DNA of 64,000 nt from Bremia lactucae (GCF_004359215.1 NW_027152030.1:1020183-1084182), one strand, 5' to 3'. Positions 43,131 through 53,479 are shown, numbered from the stretch's first letter. Made by a program: numbers and translations. Notes: generated by a model from the letters alone, not told the origin.

Positions 43131-44008
43131 GGGAAAGACATCCCCTTTTACTCGTTTCGTTTGTCAACATAACACGATTATGGATCACCCCACGTGAGGT
43201 ATGGAAGTCCTGCCTCACGTGACAACCGATGCAATTTAAACCTTGAACCGGTTAGAGTTCATTTCTCAAACTTAACGCGAATCGCGTTAAGGCTTTGAAG
43301 CCAGGCTTCGCGTCCAATGTCTTTGACATTGCGAATATACGCGTCCAGGCTTGCATCAACGAGATTTTATCTCGTTTGTTGTTGCCACTGTACCATCGAT
43401 GCTTAAGAAAAGCATCGAAATGAAAATCTTTCTCAGCGCGAAAGTTCTTCGCACGGGATCAAGGCATGTAGCTTTGTCGCAATAAATTAGGATATTTATC
43501 CTGAGGAGTTGTCTCTCCAGACAAGCTATTGAGTAGCCGTTTGGGCAAAAGCCAAGGCTTCTTCTCAGGGCAAGACGAGACATTTTATTGTATACGCTCC
43601 GCTGAGTGGTACCCACTGTAGCGGGGGTACCCCAAGAACTTTTATTACGATGGCTTACGTCATCACCACGAACAGAAATATGTGCGGGTGACGACACGAG
43701 AGACGGTGCTGGCGATGAGGAATCATTCTCATCGTCGAAACTGAATATGCTATTGCGAATGCTAAAAAATAGCACATCTATCCGATTTTAGCCCCTCATT
43801 TGAAGGCTGTTCTGTTCTCTCCGAGTCGGCCGATTCGTCCGACTTGCATTTGTATTCAACCTCCAAAGAGGGGTCGCATTCGCGTGGTTACCCACTACGT
43901 GCACGCACAGCATTTAGAGTGGGGGAGGTCTGTCGCAAGAGACAATAATGCGTCACTCGCGGCTGCATGAACTGCAGCCTAAGGCTCCGCACTATTCGCA
44001 CACCGCAT
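42492..44008 (-). pseudogene. Antisense ORF (aORF) of family A copy 2
   Basis: Reading leftward: start ATG at 44008 (MRCANSAEP, then a stop), Ser-rich and acidic part (43650-43790), a degenerate LNCIGCHVRQDF block near 43220, then an open 199-codon stretch 43091-42492. That stretch has a Ser/Pro-rich part followed by a charged coiled coil (STIDRYLQKLEDGLDHERGK and onward to LQIQQKNLVV). The last 600 bp overlap the chromodomain and pol end on the other strand. A diverged counterpart lies at 48490-50197 next to the family C LTR, with the same order of parts. No known domain recognised. The broken upstream part argues that this copy is dead. Confidence 0.55.
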
Positions 44009-44136
44009 GGACTTTTAACCTTGCGATAGAATTGAAAATGATGTCCTGACCAATCAACATCGTTTTTATAAGTGTTCTTATAGTGACCACTCTATTCGGT
44101 GACAGTCAGAGTGATTGTCTTTTTAAGGAGAAGTGA
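43141..44136. other. Region between pol end and 3' LTR of family A copy 2
   Basis: No plus-strand coding sequence; it is covered by the antisense ORF remains. Near the LTR, GACAGTCAGAGTGATTGTC (hairpin-like) and the purine run TTTTAAGGAGAAGTGA are shared with copy 1 (about 3422-3458). Confidence 0.6.
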
Positions 44137-44576
44137 TGTAACTGGGTGCATCGCTACATGAAATTAACACTTAAAGGTTGTTAATCAATATATTATCTAA
44201 AAGGTAGAGAATATTAAGAAATATTACTTTACAAAGTAATATTCGGAAAGTTTATCCATTGGTAGATTTAGGCCATTGTATTTACTTGCTCCGCGGTACA
44301 GTCAGCGCTGGACGCGCGCAAAGAGAGTGACAGATAAGACTTTTATTACATATTTATTATTAGTATATAAACAAGTTAGCATAAATAGATATAAAACGAG
44401 AAGAACTTAATTATATTTAATACAGTAATCTTTAACCCTTTTATATCAAGTGTTTTAAAGAGAGTCTTCCTCTCCACGTACAAGTGTTGGTGAAGTGACG
44501 TGAGGCACCACTCCCACTGAGGCAGAGCGAAGTGGACCTGTACTGAAGCAGTACAAGTCAGCAGTGCCCCGTTACA
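44137..44576 (+). repeat. 3' LTR, family A copy 2
   Basis: TGTAACTGGGTGCATCGCTACATG...GTGCCCCGTTACA. Confidence 0.9.
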
Positions 44577-44668
44577 ACTTTGCTCATATCAAACATCTCT
44601 TGTATTCCGCCTCCTAGATAAAGTACTCAGCGTTAATTCCTGGCGCTTGAGAATTCTCTGACCAATTC

Positions 44669-45217
44669 TGTAACGGGCTAAAGTTGCCCGAATGTTACAC
44701 AATCCCCGTTAAGTACACTTGGTGTACTTAAGGGGATGGTCAATTACTTAAATTAAGTAATTAGACCCACCACTCGGGTGTGATTCACATTTGTGACCAG
44801 CTCATGTGTATGTGATGCACATAGGTGCATTCACATTAGGAGGGATGACGGCTAGCGTCATCCGTTGCGCGAGGTATCTAGAAAGATAAGCTAGCCATAC
44901 ATAATAGAATTATCCACACCGATGACATTTCTGATTGGTAAAAATAGGTACATAAATTTAATACGATTAGATTTATGTCATTCTGAAAGCTGCTTCCAAC
45001 TTGGTAAGTGCGGTAAAAGTGTCGTCACGGGAGCGATAATCCGAGGAGCCGGATCACCGCTCCCGTGACGACACTTTTAAGTGCGTTGGGTGAGGTCTCT
45101 AAGGCGCCCACCACAACTACCTCACTGCACGCAAGAGAAGACGGTTTAACCGCGTCCTCGCTATGCTATGGTGTGTGTCTAAGTAGAGCGTTACCATAAT
45201 AAGACGTGCCGCTTACA
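44669..45217 (+). repeat. 5' LTR, family B, with an internal snap-back duplication
   Basis: TGTAACGGGC...CCGCTTACA. At 45015-45078 it carries AAAAGTGTCGTCACGGGAGC followed by its inverse CTCCCGTGACGACACTTTT, where other copies have only the second arm. The primer-binding-like CTTCGTAGCGCTTGATA follows at 45218. Confidence 0.88.
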
Positions 45218-45219
45218 CT

Positions 45220-45235
45220 TCGTAGCGCTTGATAT
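45220..45235 (+). other. Putative primer-binding site, family B
   Basis: TCGTAGCGCTTGATAT just after the LTR, comparable to TGGTAGCACTTTGATG at 38139 and TGGTAGCC at 22081. Confidence 0.5.
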
Positions 45236-45267
45236 CCTTCCCACGACCCGCATCTCTGCGTGTGTAC

Positions 45268-46330
45268 GTGAGGATGAGCCTCAACATCGATTGGGCTCGT
45301 TTCCCCACCTCTCCGAGAATCATCGGGAGGTGGCAGGGCACTTGGCGCAGGGACTTGGTGAACAAGCCCTGGCCAAACTTTTGAGCAACATGTTTCTCAG
45401 TTGGAGAAGTTTGAGACATTCGTGCTCGGACAGCGAAGAGCCGTGTCCGTGGCACATAGCCATGCTGCGGCGGAGTCCGTCACTCAGACTCAGGATGAGC
45501 TGAGGCATGAGCAAGCTTGGAGCGAGGCTCTTATCAGGACTGTTAAGATGCTCTCTGCCGGCCGCATCAGCTGAGGCCCATTCGGATGGAACTGCAGCGA
45601 ACACGAATGTTCACAAGCTGTTAGCTGTGGAGCAATGCGGTGTCGCGCATCTCATCACGGATGGTGTCGTACGCCATGTCGCATCTGCGTGGTAAGGCCT
45701 CAGAGTGGGCTTACTCGGCGCTTATGGCGGACAGAAAGGCGTTCCCTACATGGGCGATCTTAAAAAAAAACATTCGCGCCATGTACCAGCCGCCGAACAA
45801 CGAAGTGTTGCTTCAGGCGCGCCTCTTTGGACCGCGACAGGCGAAGCGATCTCTGCAAGAGTATGTGCAAGAGATGCGCTCGCTGTCGGCGTCCATTACT
45901 GTAGGTCAGATCCCGGAGCACATTAAGGTGCCCATGTTTTTGAACGAACTACGGCATGGCCCATCGCAACAGGTCCTTTTCAGAAAGGTGCCATCGACGA
46001 TGGAAAAGGCAATCCAAATTGCCTTAGTTGAGGAGCAATCCTACAGCTGTGTCTCGGCGATAGCTTGGTATAAGCCGTCGGCCGAGAGGTCAGATGCCAC
46101 TCCCTTGAAGTTGGGCAATGCAGACGTGGTCTGTTTAAAATGCGGGCAAGCGCGGCCATATGATGGCTCTTTGCTATGCCAGGGTCCCTGTTGGGGCGAA
46201 GACGCCCAGCAAGAGGACTCCCTACCCAAAGGGCGACGGCAAGAACTTGCGTGCGAGATGCCTGAGTTCTGCATCAACGACTGAGGGGTCGGGAAATGCA
46301 GAAGTGCAGTAGGGTCGAAATGCCCTAATG
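45268..46330 (+). pseudogene. gag of family B element
   Basis: Frameshifted start (45268-45690), then the open capsid region 45640-46284: SHLRGKASEWAYSALM, FPTWAILKKNIRAMYQPP, EVLLQARLFGPRQAKRSLQE, FLNELRHGPSQQVLF and STMEKAIQIALVEEQSY. This is the Ty3 retrotrans_gag pattern. Downstream cysteines (VCLKCGQARPYDGS) may be a worn zinc knuckle. It is followed abruptly by integrase of another family at 46366. Confidence 0.8.
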
Positions 46331-46365
46331 ATGCGGACTCTGAAGCTACCCCTAAGCTCAAAGTT

Positions 46366-46636
46366 GTACAATGATTCGCGCTTGCGCATCATGTATGAGT
46401 GCCCAAAGACCAACAAGTGGACATCGTGGACGTGAGACAACTTATCTTACAGCAAGTCACGACATTTACTGGCCATGCCAGTATCAATTCTTGCGCAAGT
46501 ACATTCGTGCTTGCGAGGTATGTCAACGGGTGAAGCCCCGCCGTGTACCTCTTTAACCTCTCCCACTTCGGCAGAATGTTGGCAGTCCGTATCTATGGAC
46601 TTCGTTTTCGGATTTCCCGAAGACGAACAGCATCAG
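46366..46636 (+). pseudogene. Integrase fragment, family A type
   Basis: LRIMYECPKxxTSGHRGRETTYL-like zinc domain, CEVCQRVKP, then ECWQSVSMDFVFGFPEDE, the beginning of the catalytic core. It ends at an inverted junction near 46637. Confidence 0.85.
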
Positions 46637-47965
46637 CGACGACATCAAGTCGTCCTGGTTTATATTCTACGGAGAAATTATACGCCGCGAAGAAGGAAAG
46701 ACACCTCGCCATTCTTTGCGAGTGGTGTGGGCTATTTACGGCCGTGCATAATGACGCATGGTCCGCATATACGTTGTACAATCTATCTCCTAGGAGGTAG
46801 ATCCTAAATTTAGCCAATGCATATTTCATGGCAAGGAGTTCCTTGTCATGCACTGGGTAATTGCGTTCAGCTGGTTGCAGCTGACGCGATTGGTAACAGA
46901 CGACGCGCTCCGCGCCATCTGTATCGTATTGCATTAACGCACAGCCGATTGCGAAATCGCTGGCGTCACAGACCACATGGAATGGTCTGTCTTGATCTGC
47001 AATCGCCAAGATAGGCGATTGCATCAAGCTTTGCTTGATATCTTCAAAGGAACGCTGACAATCAGCGTGCCATAACCATTCTCCGTCTTTTTTGAAGAGA
47101 CGAGAGAGATGATCTGCCTTCTCAACATAATTGCGGGAGTTCTTGTGCAAGTACGCCGCTAGCCCAAGGAACTTTCTAAGTCCCTTGACATCGACTGGAA
47201 ATGGCCAGTCGGTAATTGCCTTGATCTTTTCGGGATCAGGGCGCACGCCGTGTTTACCGACGATGCACCCAAGAAGTGTTTTTTCGCTTGCAGCGAATAT
47301 GCACTTCTCGAGATTTGCGTGCAACATGTGCTTTTGCATAAATGTAAAAATCTGACGAACGTGATTTTTATGAACTTCCACGTCCGCCTTTCTGTCAATT
47401 GTCTGACTATGGACGAAAAAATCGTCAAAATAACTCGGTGCGAATTTTTGCACCGGACTCAACGGATTCGTTACGCATCTGTTGAAAGTTGCAGGAGCGT
47501 TACTAAGCTCCTGTGGCATTAATAGCTTTTTCCAAAGCATCCCACTGGGAGTGCTCACTGCTGTGTACGGGATGTCTTGTTCACGCATAAGGATCTGATA
47601 AAATTCATCCATCAGATCCATAGACGGAAAGATGGTACTCTTAGACATACCATCTATGATTACGTCTTTTCTAGGTATCGGCGTTTGAGCCGGTACCGTT
47701 GCAGCATTCAGTTTATTAAATGCGTGCACTATCCGCCACCCTCCTGTCGCCTTCGGCACACAGAAGGTTGGAGAGCTATGTGGGGAGGTTGACCTCCTTT
47801 CATGGCCCGCTTTTACGCGACCGGTAAAGAATTTATCGATCGCAAGTACTTCTTCACGTGGCAGTGGCCACTGCTTCACTGACACAGTACTTCGAGCCCG
47901 GTTTGAGCTCGATCTAATGTCGAGTGCCTTAATCCATAGGCAACTCGCATGGAACTATCTAGGGA
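46637..47965 (-). pseudogene. RT-RNase H fragment, family A type, long open frame
   Basis: One open frame of about 415 codons (47885 to 46637), the best preserved pol segment here. It contains SPTFCVPKATGGWRIVHAFN, MDLMDEFYQILMREQDIPYT, SYFDDFFVHSQ (active site YFDD), GCIVGKHGVRPDPEKIKAIT, GLRKFLGLAAYLHKNSRNY, VVCDASDFAIGCALMQ, YPVHDKELLAMKYALAKFR, NVYADHASL and YNFSVEYKPGRLDVVADA. RNase H Asp residues are kept. Homology continues upstream to about 47965 (ELKPGSKYC) across a frameshift. It is cut off at 46637, where it joins an integrase piece in the opposite orientation. Confidence 0.9.
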
Positions 47966-49070
47966 ATACAAGGACTCGCTCGAGCAAAAAAAAAGTTTAG
48001 CTCTTGCTCATCACGCATTAGCACTAAGGTCAATGCGAAAGATACTAATGTTGATTTAATTTACATTGAGGTGGACAAACTCAGTAATAACAATAATGTT
48101 ATTACTGACTTTAATAACGATGCTGAAAGACTTAACATCAAAAAGAAAATTATTAATGAGAACGATAATACTCTTAATAACGAATAGATTTAAATACCGC
48201 AGTGCGAGCCGGTCGCACTGAAAACAAAAAAAGAGATAGCAGGTAATTTTTTTTGGCTTGAGAAGCATGGGTCCGTCTTGTACAGGAGTCCATCGCTGAT
48301 GCGGTGGACCAACAGAAACGGAAGACAACATACCATCAATTAATTCTAATAACCCAGTCGTACTGTCTACGGTTGACCTTCTGAAACATGTCGTGATGAA
48401 GGCAGTGATAAATTACTGCCCAGGTATATTGGGCCGTTTTGTGTTCTACATCGCTGCCTCGTGGTATGCGTGCGCGCATCCTACGTTTTATGTTGGGTAT
48501 CTATGGGTACGAGGCTTCTTCCAATTCCGGGTTACACCGGAACGGTCGAGGGCATCGCCAAAGCCTGATGGTTTCGAGCCAAAGCCTTGTTGTCTCGGAA
48601 CATAGTCTGATTCTCTTGAACCAGACGATCCACTCTTTCCTTCAAGGAAGAGATCTTCTGACGAGCTGTCACCAGCTCGTTTTGAAGGGACTGACATGTC
48701 CTCTTGTTCGCCATTTGTTCAGTCGCAACCTGCGCACAATTTTTCATATGGTCACGAAACACATTGTCGACAGTCACCGCTAACTCGCTGCGATGGGCTC
48801 GCTCGTGATCAAGATCCTCCTTTAGATAATAAGAGGAGTGGTCCAATCACGATGTTGATTCGGGCTCGTCAAATGAGTCGATCCCGATTCCCCCCCCTCC
48901 ACATCCGTTGACAAATTCGAGTGATGAGAAGCATTTTCATGTTGAAAGCTTCTTGAACCGCCGTGAGGTAAAGGGGGTTCGAACGAGTCATCTCGTTCGT
49001 TGGCGAGGGTATCCACCCTCGCATGATAGTTAGGAACCTCGTTCCCAACTGATGTTGGACGGGTCTCGTC
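47966..49070 (+). pseudogene. Integrase C-terminus and chromodomain of a family C element
   Basis: Degenerate GPY/F-like block at 48340-48530 (ILGRFVFYIAASWYACAHPT, FYVGYL, corresponding to LPRRMRTHPTFYVGRL-type text). Chromodomain near 48985-49050 (RTSHLVRWRGYPPSHDS, stop TAG, EPRSQL). The stop is at the same conserved Trp codon as in family A copy 2. Confidence 0.7.
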
Positions 49071-50197
49071 TTGCAGTACGATGAGAACATCCGCCTCGAC
49101 AGAGAGTCCATCAAGAACGAACGTTTCCCGCGCTCGTAATAGTATTGAAGGTTCTCAATCCCTTGATGCATCTTGTTAGATGAGCGTCCTCAAATGAGAA
49201 TCTTTAAGGGAATATTTCTTTGCTCTCTACCTCAAGCTTTGGGGTACATGCTTCTTTAGAGGCATGACCTGCCCCTTTAAAACAGCATTGACATGAGTCC
49301 CCCCACGAAAGGCAAGGAATTCCTGCCTGTCTAGACAAACGTTGTAGCTTATAGTGTGCACCGACTACGGTCCGTTTCTCGAACCGTTCACGGAGAGCAT
49401 TTAGCTTGTCAGGCCTATGTTTTGCATATTGAGCACAAAGGCTGTCCAAGCTTGGAGCAAAGGTTTGCATCCTTCCCCCGCATAGAAGAGTACTACCGAT
49501 GCCGATAAAGAATTCCGTCTCATTCTCACCAGTGAAGCCTGGCTGAGTCAAATAACGGAATGTGATATCGATCGTTGTCATACCAGACCAACGAATTAGG
49601 TTATTCTTCGAGGGGAAACTATGTCTATTTTCAGGAGCGAGCCGCAACGTTTTGCGATTCCTCTCTTGATGGCGCATGTTAACGTTAACTTGGCCCTTGA
49701 AGCAATCCCTAGAATCACTCCTTTCCTGGCGTATGCAAACTAGCACCACCAGTAACACTCTTCCCTACAGATCACTTAGTTTCTAGTGACGTATACTTAG
49801 TCACCAGAGTGATCATCGCCCACGAAGTCACCATCCGATGACTCCCCACCAAACTCGTCATCACCTCTTAGGTTGTCACATTAGAAACCAAAGGTTTAAC
49901 GGACTCGTCCTTAGGTGATCCGGCGGCATTTACAGTAGCCACTGAGTCGGGCGGTGCCGGTGACTTGGTCCAGTCACCTACAATTGGTGTAGCAGGTGAC
50001 TTGTCACCGTCACCTGCAATTATATTATCAGATGACATATCTCAGTCACCTTCAATTGGGGTAGGAGGTTACGTATTCCACACAGTCGACGCATTAGCGT
50101 CTACTTAAACATTTGCAATACTAACAGCTGCACTAATCCGTGCAGCTGCCAGCTTTGCGGCCTCACGGGCCACGCGCACAGACTTGTTTGTCGCCAT
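48490..50197 (-). pseudogene. Antisense ORF (aORF) of family C element
   Basis: Reading leftward: ATG at 50197 (MATNKSVRVAREAAKLAAAR), then an acidic Ser/Thr/Pro-rich part with repeated (V/G)GD..KSPA units (49850-50080). An open block follows at 49758-49204, with APSLDSLCAQYAKHRPDKLN, HYKLQRLSRQAGIPCLSWGD and a cysteine cluster CQCCFKGAGHASKEAC. Next are DDSFEPPLPHGG (about 49000) and a coiled coil, SLKERVDRLVQENQTMFRDN, at 48570-48680. Several stops and frameshifts. It lies opposite to the element's pol, 144 bp from its LTR, and its end overlaps the chromodomain. The cysteine cluster is like, but not identical to, a CCHC knuckle. Confidence 0.55.
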
Positions 50198-50341
50198 GTT
50201 GATCTCGGTCAAAATCAATAAGGCAAATAATAACGGTATTTTGATTAAAATCAATAATGCAAAATTACACGGAAAGACATAATAGTATTTCCGGTCACCC
50301 TACATCAGTCGCAATAGTGACTGTTAGTTAAGGTGGGGTGA

Positions 50342-50823
50342 TGAAATGGGGTGTCTCGTTTCATAGGTATTATTTCCTATAAGAGGAAATAAACAAAGAA
50401 ATACGAAATTATATCTTCATTAATTTTAACTTAAATAGTACTCATATTACCAAATTTGGTAATTGATACAATAAAACATTAGGTCTATTGATCGGTTGAT
50501 TTAAGTCTAAATCAGTCCAGTCAATCATTATAAGACAAGGATAGTGTGGATCGCAAGGACGCGACATCCTTAGTTAAATATTAATATAATACGTTCAGAA
50601 GTAGATAGATGATCGTTACTTAGGAAACTAAATACATTAATACAGCTTTACTATTCTCTATTGATAAGCCTTAGTCTAGACCTGTAAGCTAAAGACCCTA
50701 AGATCCATAGAAACCTTCCTCTGTAACTTTGTGTACGTGTAATTTCGAGGCATCTCACCTACATTGTAATCAGTGTAAGGTTAACTAGTACTGATCAGTA
50801 CTATTGAAAGGTGCCCCGTTACA
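50342..50823 (+). repeat. LTR, family C (3' LTR)
   Basis: TGAAATGGGGTGTCTCG...GGTGCCCCGTTACA, preceded by the purine-rich AAGGTGGGGTGA. A partial copy is at 21160-21355. Confidence 0.75.
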
Positions 50824-50954
50824 CAAGTGGTGGGTCTAATTACTTCACTTGTGTGGGGCAACTTTCATTGCGAATAGGTGCGAATCCAGCGTGGGAAATG
50901 CGTCGTCTGTGTACGTGCTACATGTGATGCTCACTCACAGGCTTCACCACCGAG

Positions 50955-51287
50955 CTAAGAAGTTGTCATCACCACTTTTGTTGTTCTGTTAGGATCATGG
51001 CAGGGGTATGGCCATTTCCATATGTTTCGATCCAAACAAGGAGATTTTCTCTCTCTTGTCCTCATATGTCTCAACACTGACAACAAGAGGGCAAGCCTTA
51101 GGCTCCTGATCAGGTACAGGAATTTACCGAGTTGCATAAATGCTGCTAAGTGGTCCGATATAGAAAGATTCATGTTGCAGAAAGGCTTTAAGCCTTGCAA
51201 CAAGAACCTTTGGGCCCTGAAAAGGATGTGATCTCTACGATCCAGCCCAAACAAATTTGTAAGGTTATCAAACGCTACGCGTTTCAC
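50955..51287 (-). pseudogene. Copia-type gag fragment (tentative)
   Basis: One open frame with VAFDNLTNLFGLDRRDHIL, LKPFCNMNLSISDHLAAFM and SLRLALLLSVLRHM. The pattern (helical, '...M..g.si.dHla.f..l...L') recalls copia gag (UBN2-like). Repeat D at 51385-51505, read on the same strand, would then be its LTR. No zinc knuckle or pol is present. It could also be chance. Confidence 0.35.
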
Positions 51288-51384
51288 CCCTAAAAGTTTG
51301 AGAAATGGATCTATGTCAGCAGACGCTCGGACTTATAAAGACTCAGGCGTAGATTGGCGAATCGGACTTAATTCATTAAGATTA

Positions 51385-51505
51385 TACGAAAAACTAAACT
51401 TTAATTAAAATTTAAAATGTGGAACCTTACCTTAATTCCACCAGATCTCTATCTGGTGGCTACTACTCGTATTTCGTATCACCTACATAAAAATGGGATT
51501 GTTTT
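51385..51505 (-). repeat. Repeat D copy 2 with a stem-loop
   Basis: Reverse complement contains CCCATTT...GTAG, the stem-loop CCACCAGATAGAGATCTGGTGG, then GGTAAGGTTCC, matching 23213-23375. Confidence 0.45.
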
Positions 51506-52266
51506 AGCCAATCAGAAGCCTTACTTATTGCGCTCCGCATATTTTTTTTCACGATAAAAAAACATCGTTTTGAATCGGGCTGGGTCAAGTTGATCTACTC
51601 TCCATATCCTTCTTTTTGACTTGTAAACAAGCGGGTCCTACGAATTATTATCAATCACAATACATTCTCTATATCACACTCAATTTCTACTTTCTTCCTT
51701 GTCAGGCTGTTCTACAATGCTTCCACCACACCACCCAATGCATCCTTTCCCAGCACAATGGCCCTGACGGATGCAGCTCGCGAATTCGCTCATGCAGAAG
51801 GATATGCTGTGTCTACCCTAAATTCCGACAAAAAGAAGATTATTTTGTAATGCGATCGACGTGGTACCTACCTGCAAAGGGCAGCAACATGACTTGAGTT
51901 GCCGCGAAACTCTGCGAGCCGATTGACTAATTGCCCGTTTCGTCTATCAGGGCGTCTACCAAGCGATAACAGCTTGCAACTGCGAACTTTTCATAGGGAA
52001 CATAATCATGAACCTTCAGACAACATAAGTAGTCATCCGACTGCCTGACGCTTTCAATCAGAGCAAAATTTGTTAGTACAAAAACTTCTTAAGGCTGGGA
52101 TTGCGCCGAAAGAAATTGTCACAACCCTACGCCAAATAGATCCCAGCACAAAAGCAATAGGAAGGACAATCTACAACGAGCGCCAGCGGTGCGAGCAGAA
52201 GAGCTTCGCAATCGTACACCACTGGACGCTCTATTTGACATTCTGCATCATGCAGAGTGGGTTTAT

Positions 52267-52303
52267 AGGTGTGAAAGATGATTATCATCATCTTTTCACA
52301 CCT
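52267..52303. repeat. Hairpin in MULE-2 (16-bp arms)
   Basis: AGGTGTGAAAGATGAT and ATCATCTTTTCACACCT face each other across 4 bases. Confidence 0.8.
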
Positions 52304-52338
52304 ATTCTATGCCAGCCAAAAATCTGTGGAACTCCTTT

Positions 52339-52414
52339 ACAGACATCCATACGCTTTGGTGGCGGACTGCACCTAGATAGGTGCAGTCCACCACCAAAGC
52401 GTAAGGATATCTGT
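52339..52414. repeat. Snap-back duplication in MULE-2 (37-bp arms, 2-base loop)
   Basis: The left arm 52339-52375 (ending GCGGACTGCACCTA) is followed by GA and then its near-perfect reverse complement 52378-52414. The left arm is coding (HPYALVADCT), so the right arm is the inserted copy. Three mismatches: ACAGACATCCA versus ACAGATATCCT, and GGCGG versus GGTGG. Confidence 0.9.
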
Positions 52415-53479
52415 GATCGATTCATAATGCCGGATCCTCCATATCACTGGTGTCACAAGCTTCAACACTTCCTCCCAATTGCTATTGCTTTCATCAGGCA
52501 TGAACGTGAAGCGGACTACCTTTGGGCTCTCGATCAACTGCCACAGACAATCACAACAGACCGAGAATTTGCCCTAAAGAATGCCCTGAAATAACATTTC
52601 CCACCTCAACCCATCTTCTATGCGTTTAACATATTTAAAAAAACGCTCTAGCAAATTGTCGTAAGTTTTTTGGACCTGGGGATGACTGGAATAAATTCGT
52701 GAAGAGTCGGACAGATGTAATCTATTCGAAATCAGAGGAAGTGTAAATCAATCTCATGATAAGCATGCACTCAACATATACTGCACTGCCTAACATGCTG
52801 GCCTATCCGGATACCACCTGTCTGACACATAAAAATTAATTTATTTACGCATACACCAGGAATTGCATGCATTTTGGCCACGTCACATCATCGAGAGCTG
52901 AAGGGCTTCATCATATGTTAAAGAGCTACATAAGTGTTCCGGAAAAAACTTGGGTGATGTACAAACTCGCGTAGCTCATGCTGCTTAAGCCCAGATTGAA
53001 AATCTTGGTGTTTAGCTGTCGTAGGAGCGAATGCAAGTCATGCACAAACACAGAAAATCCCTTTCTTTGCTGTAGTGCGCCGCATTTCAATATACGCACT
53101 AGGAAAATGCTTTGAGCTATGAGTTATCTGAAGATCCTACCAATGCCACCATAACCTGTTCAGTTGCGTGTAATTCAAGAATGGAATACCCTGTCAGCAT
53201 CAAATAATCTGCTTTTCTAAGAAGTGGCCGCCCTCTCACTGTTAAGAGTTTCCACCATTAATGGCGCTTGGATGCAGCTGCGCCTGCAGCCATGCCTGAA
53301 GTGGGTAGACAAAATGTTGCCACCATATTAGAGGCTGTCAAAGAACGTTACAACATGGTGGAGTATCGCCATCAAGAAACCATTATGGGAACAGCTACGA
53401 TAAATTGCAGTCTGGATGATATGGCTCCAAGAATTCTGTCCCTTAGCGTACTCGTGGTCGCTCAACTGGATCTAGACCG

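Larger units (their letters stand above)
37702..44576 (+). mobile_element. Ty3/gypsy element, family A copy 2, with both LTRs
   Basis: 5' LTR, primer-binding-like site, gag, protease, partial RT, integrase with C-terminal GPY/F-like and chromodomain parts, an opposite-strand ORF, a polypurine-like stretch and the 3' LTR, all in order. It is 6.9 kb. The RT C-terminal half and all of RNase H are deleted at about 41105. No target duplication is seen (ACGCG / ACTTT). The LTRs differ at many positions, so the insertion is old. Confidence 0.9.
51760..53260 (+). pseudogene. MULE transposase pseudogene (FAR1-like start, DDE core)
   Basis: FAR1-like start at 51780-51870: EFAHAEGYAVSTLNSDKKKI, then CDRRGTY. 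LVQKLLKAGIAPKEIVTTLR is at 52070-52140. The core is HLFYASQKSVELLYRHPYAL then VADCT (first catalytic Asp), around 52300-52375, interrupted at that point by a snap-back duplication. It resumes as PIAIAFIRHEREADYLWALD and TITTDREFALKNAL at 52475-52590. The TSRAEGLHHMLKSYIS block at 52885-52935 is the usual post-core motif. Several stops. It belongs to a different MULE subfamily from MULE-1, with little sequence shared outside the motifs. Confidence 0.8.

Noticed and set aside
48056..48331. Minus-strand open frame of 91 codons
   Set aside because: Low-complexity Ile/Val/Asn reading of AT-rich decayed integrase DNA; no motif.
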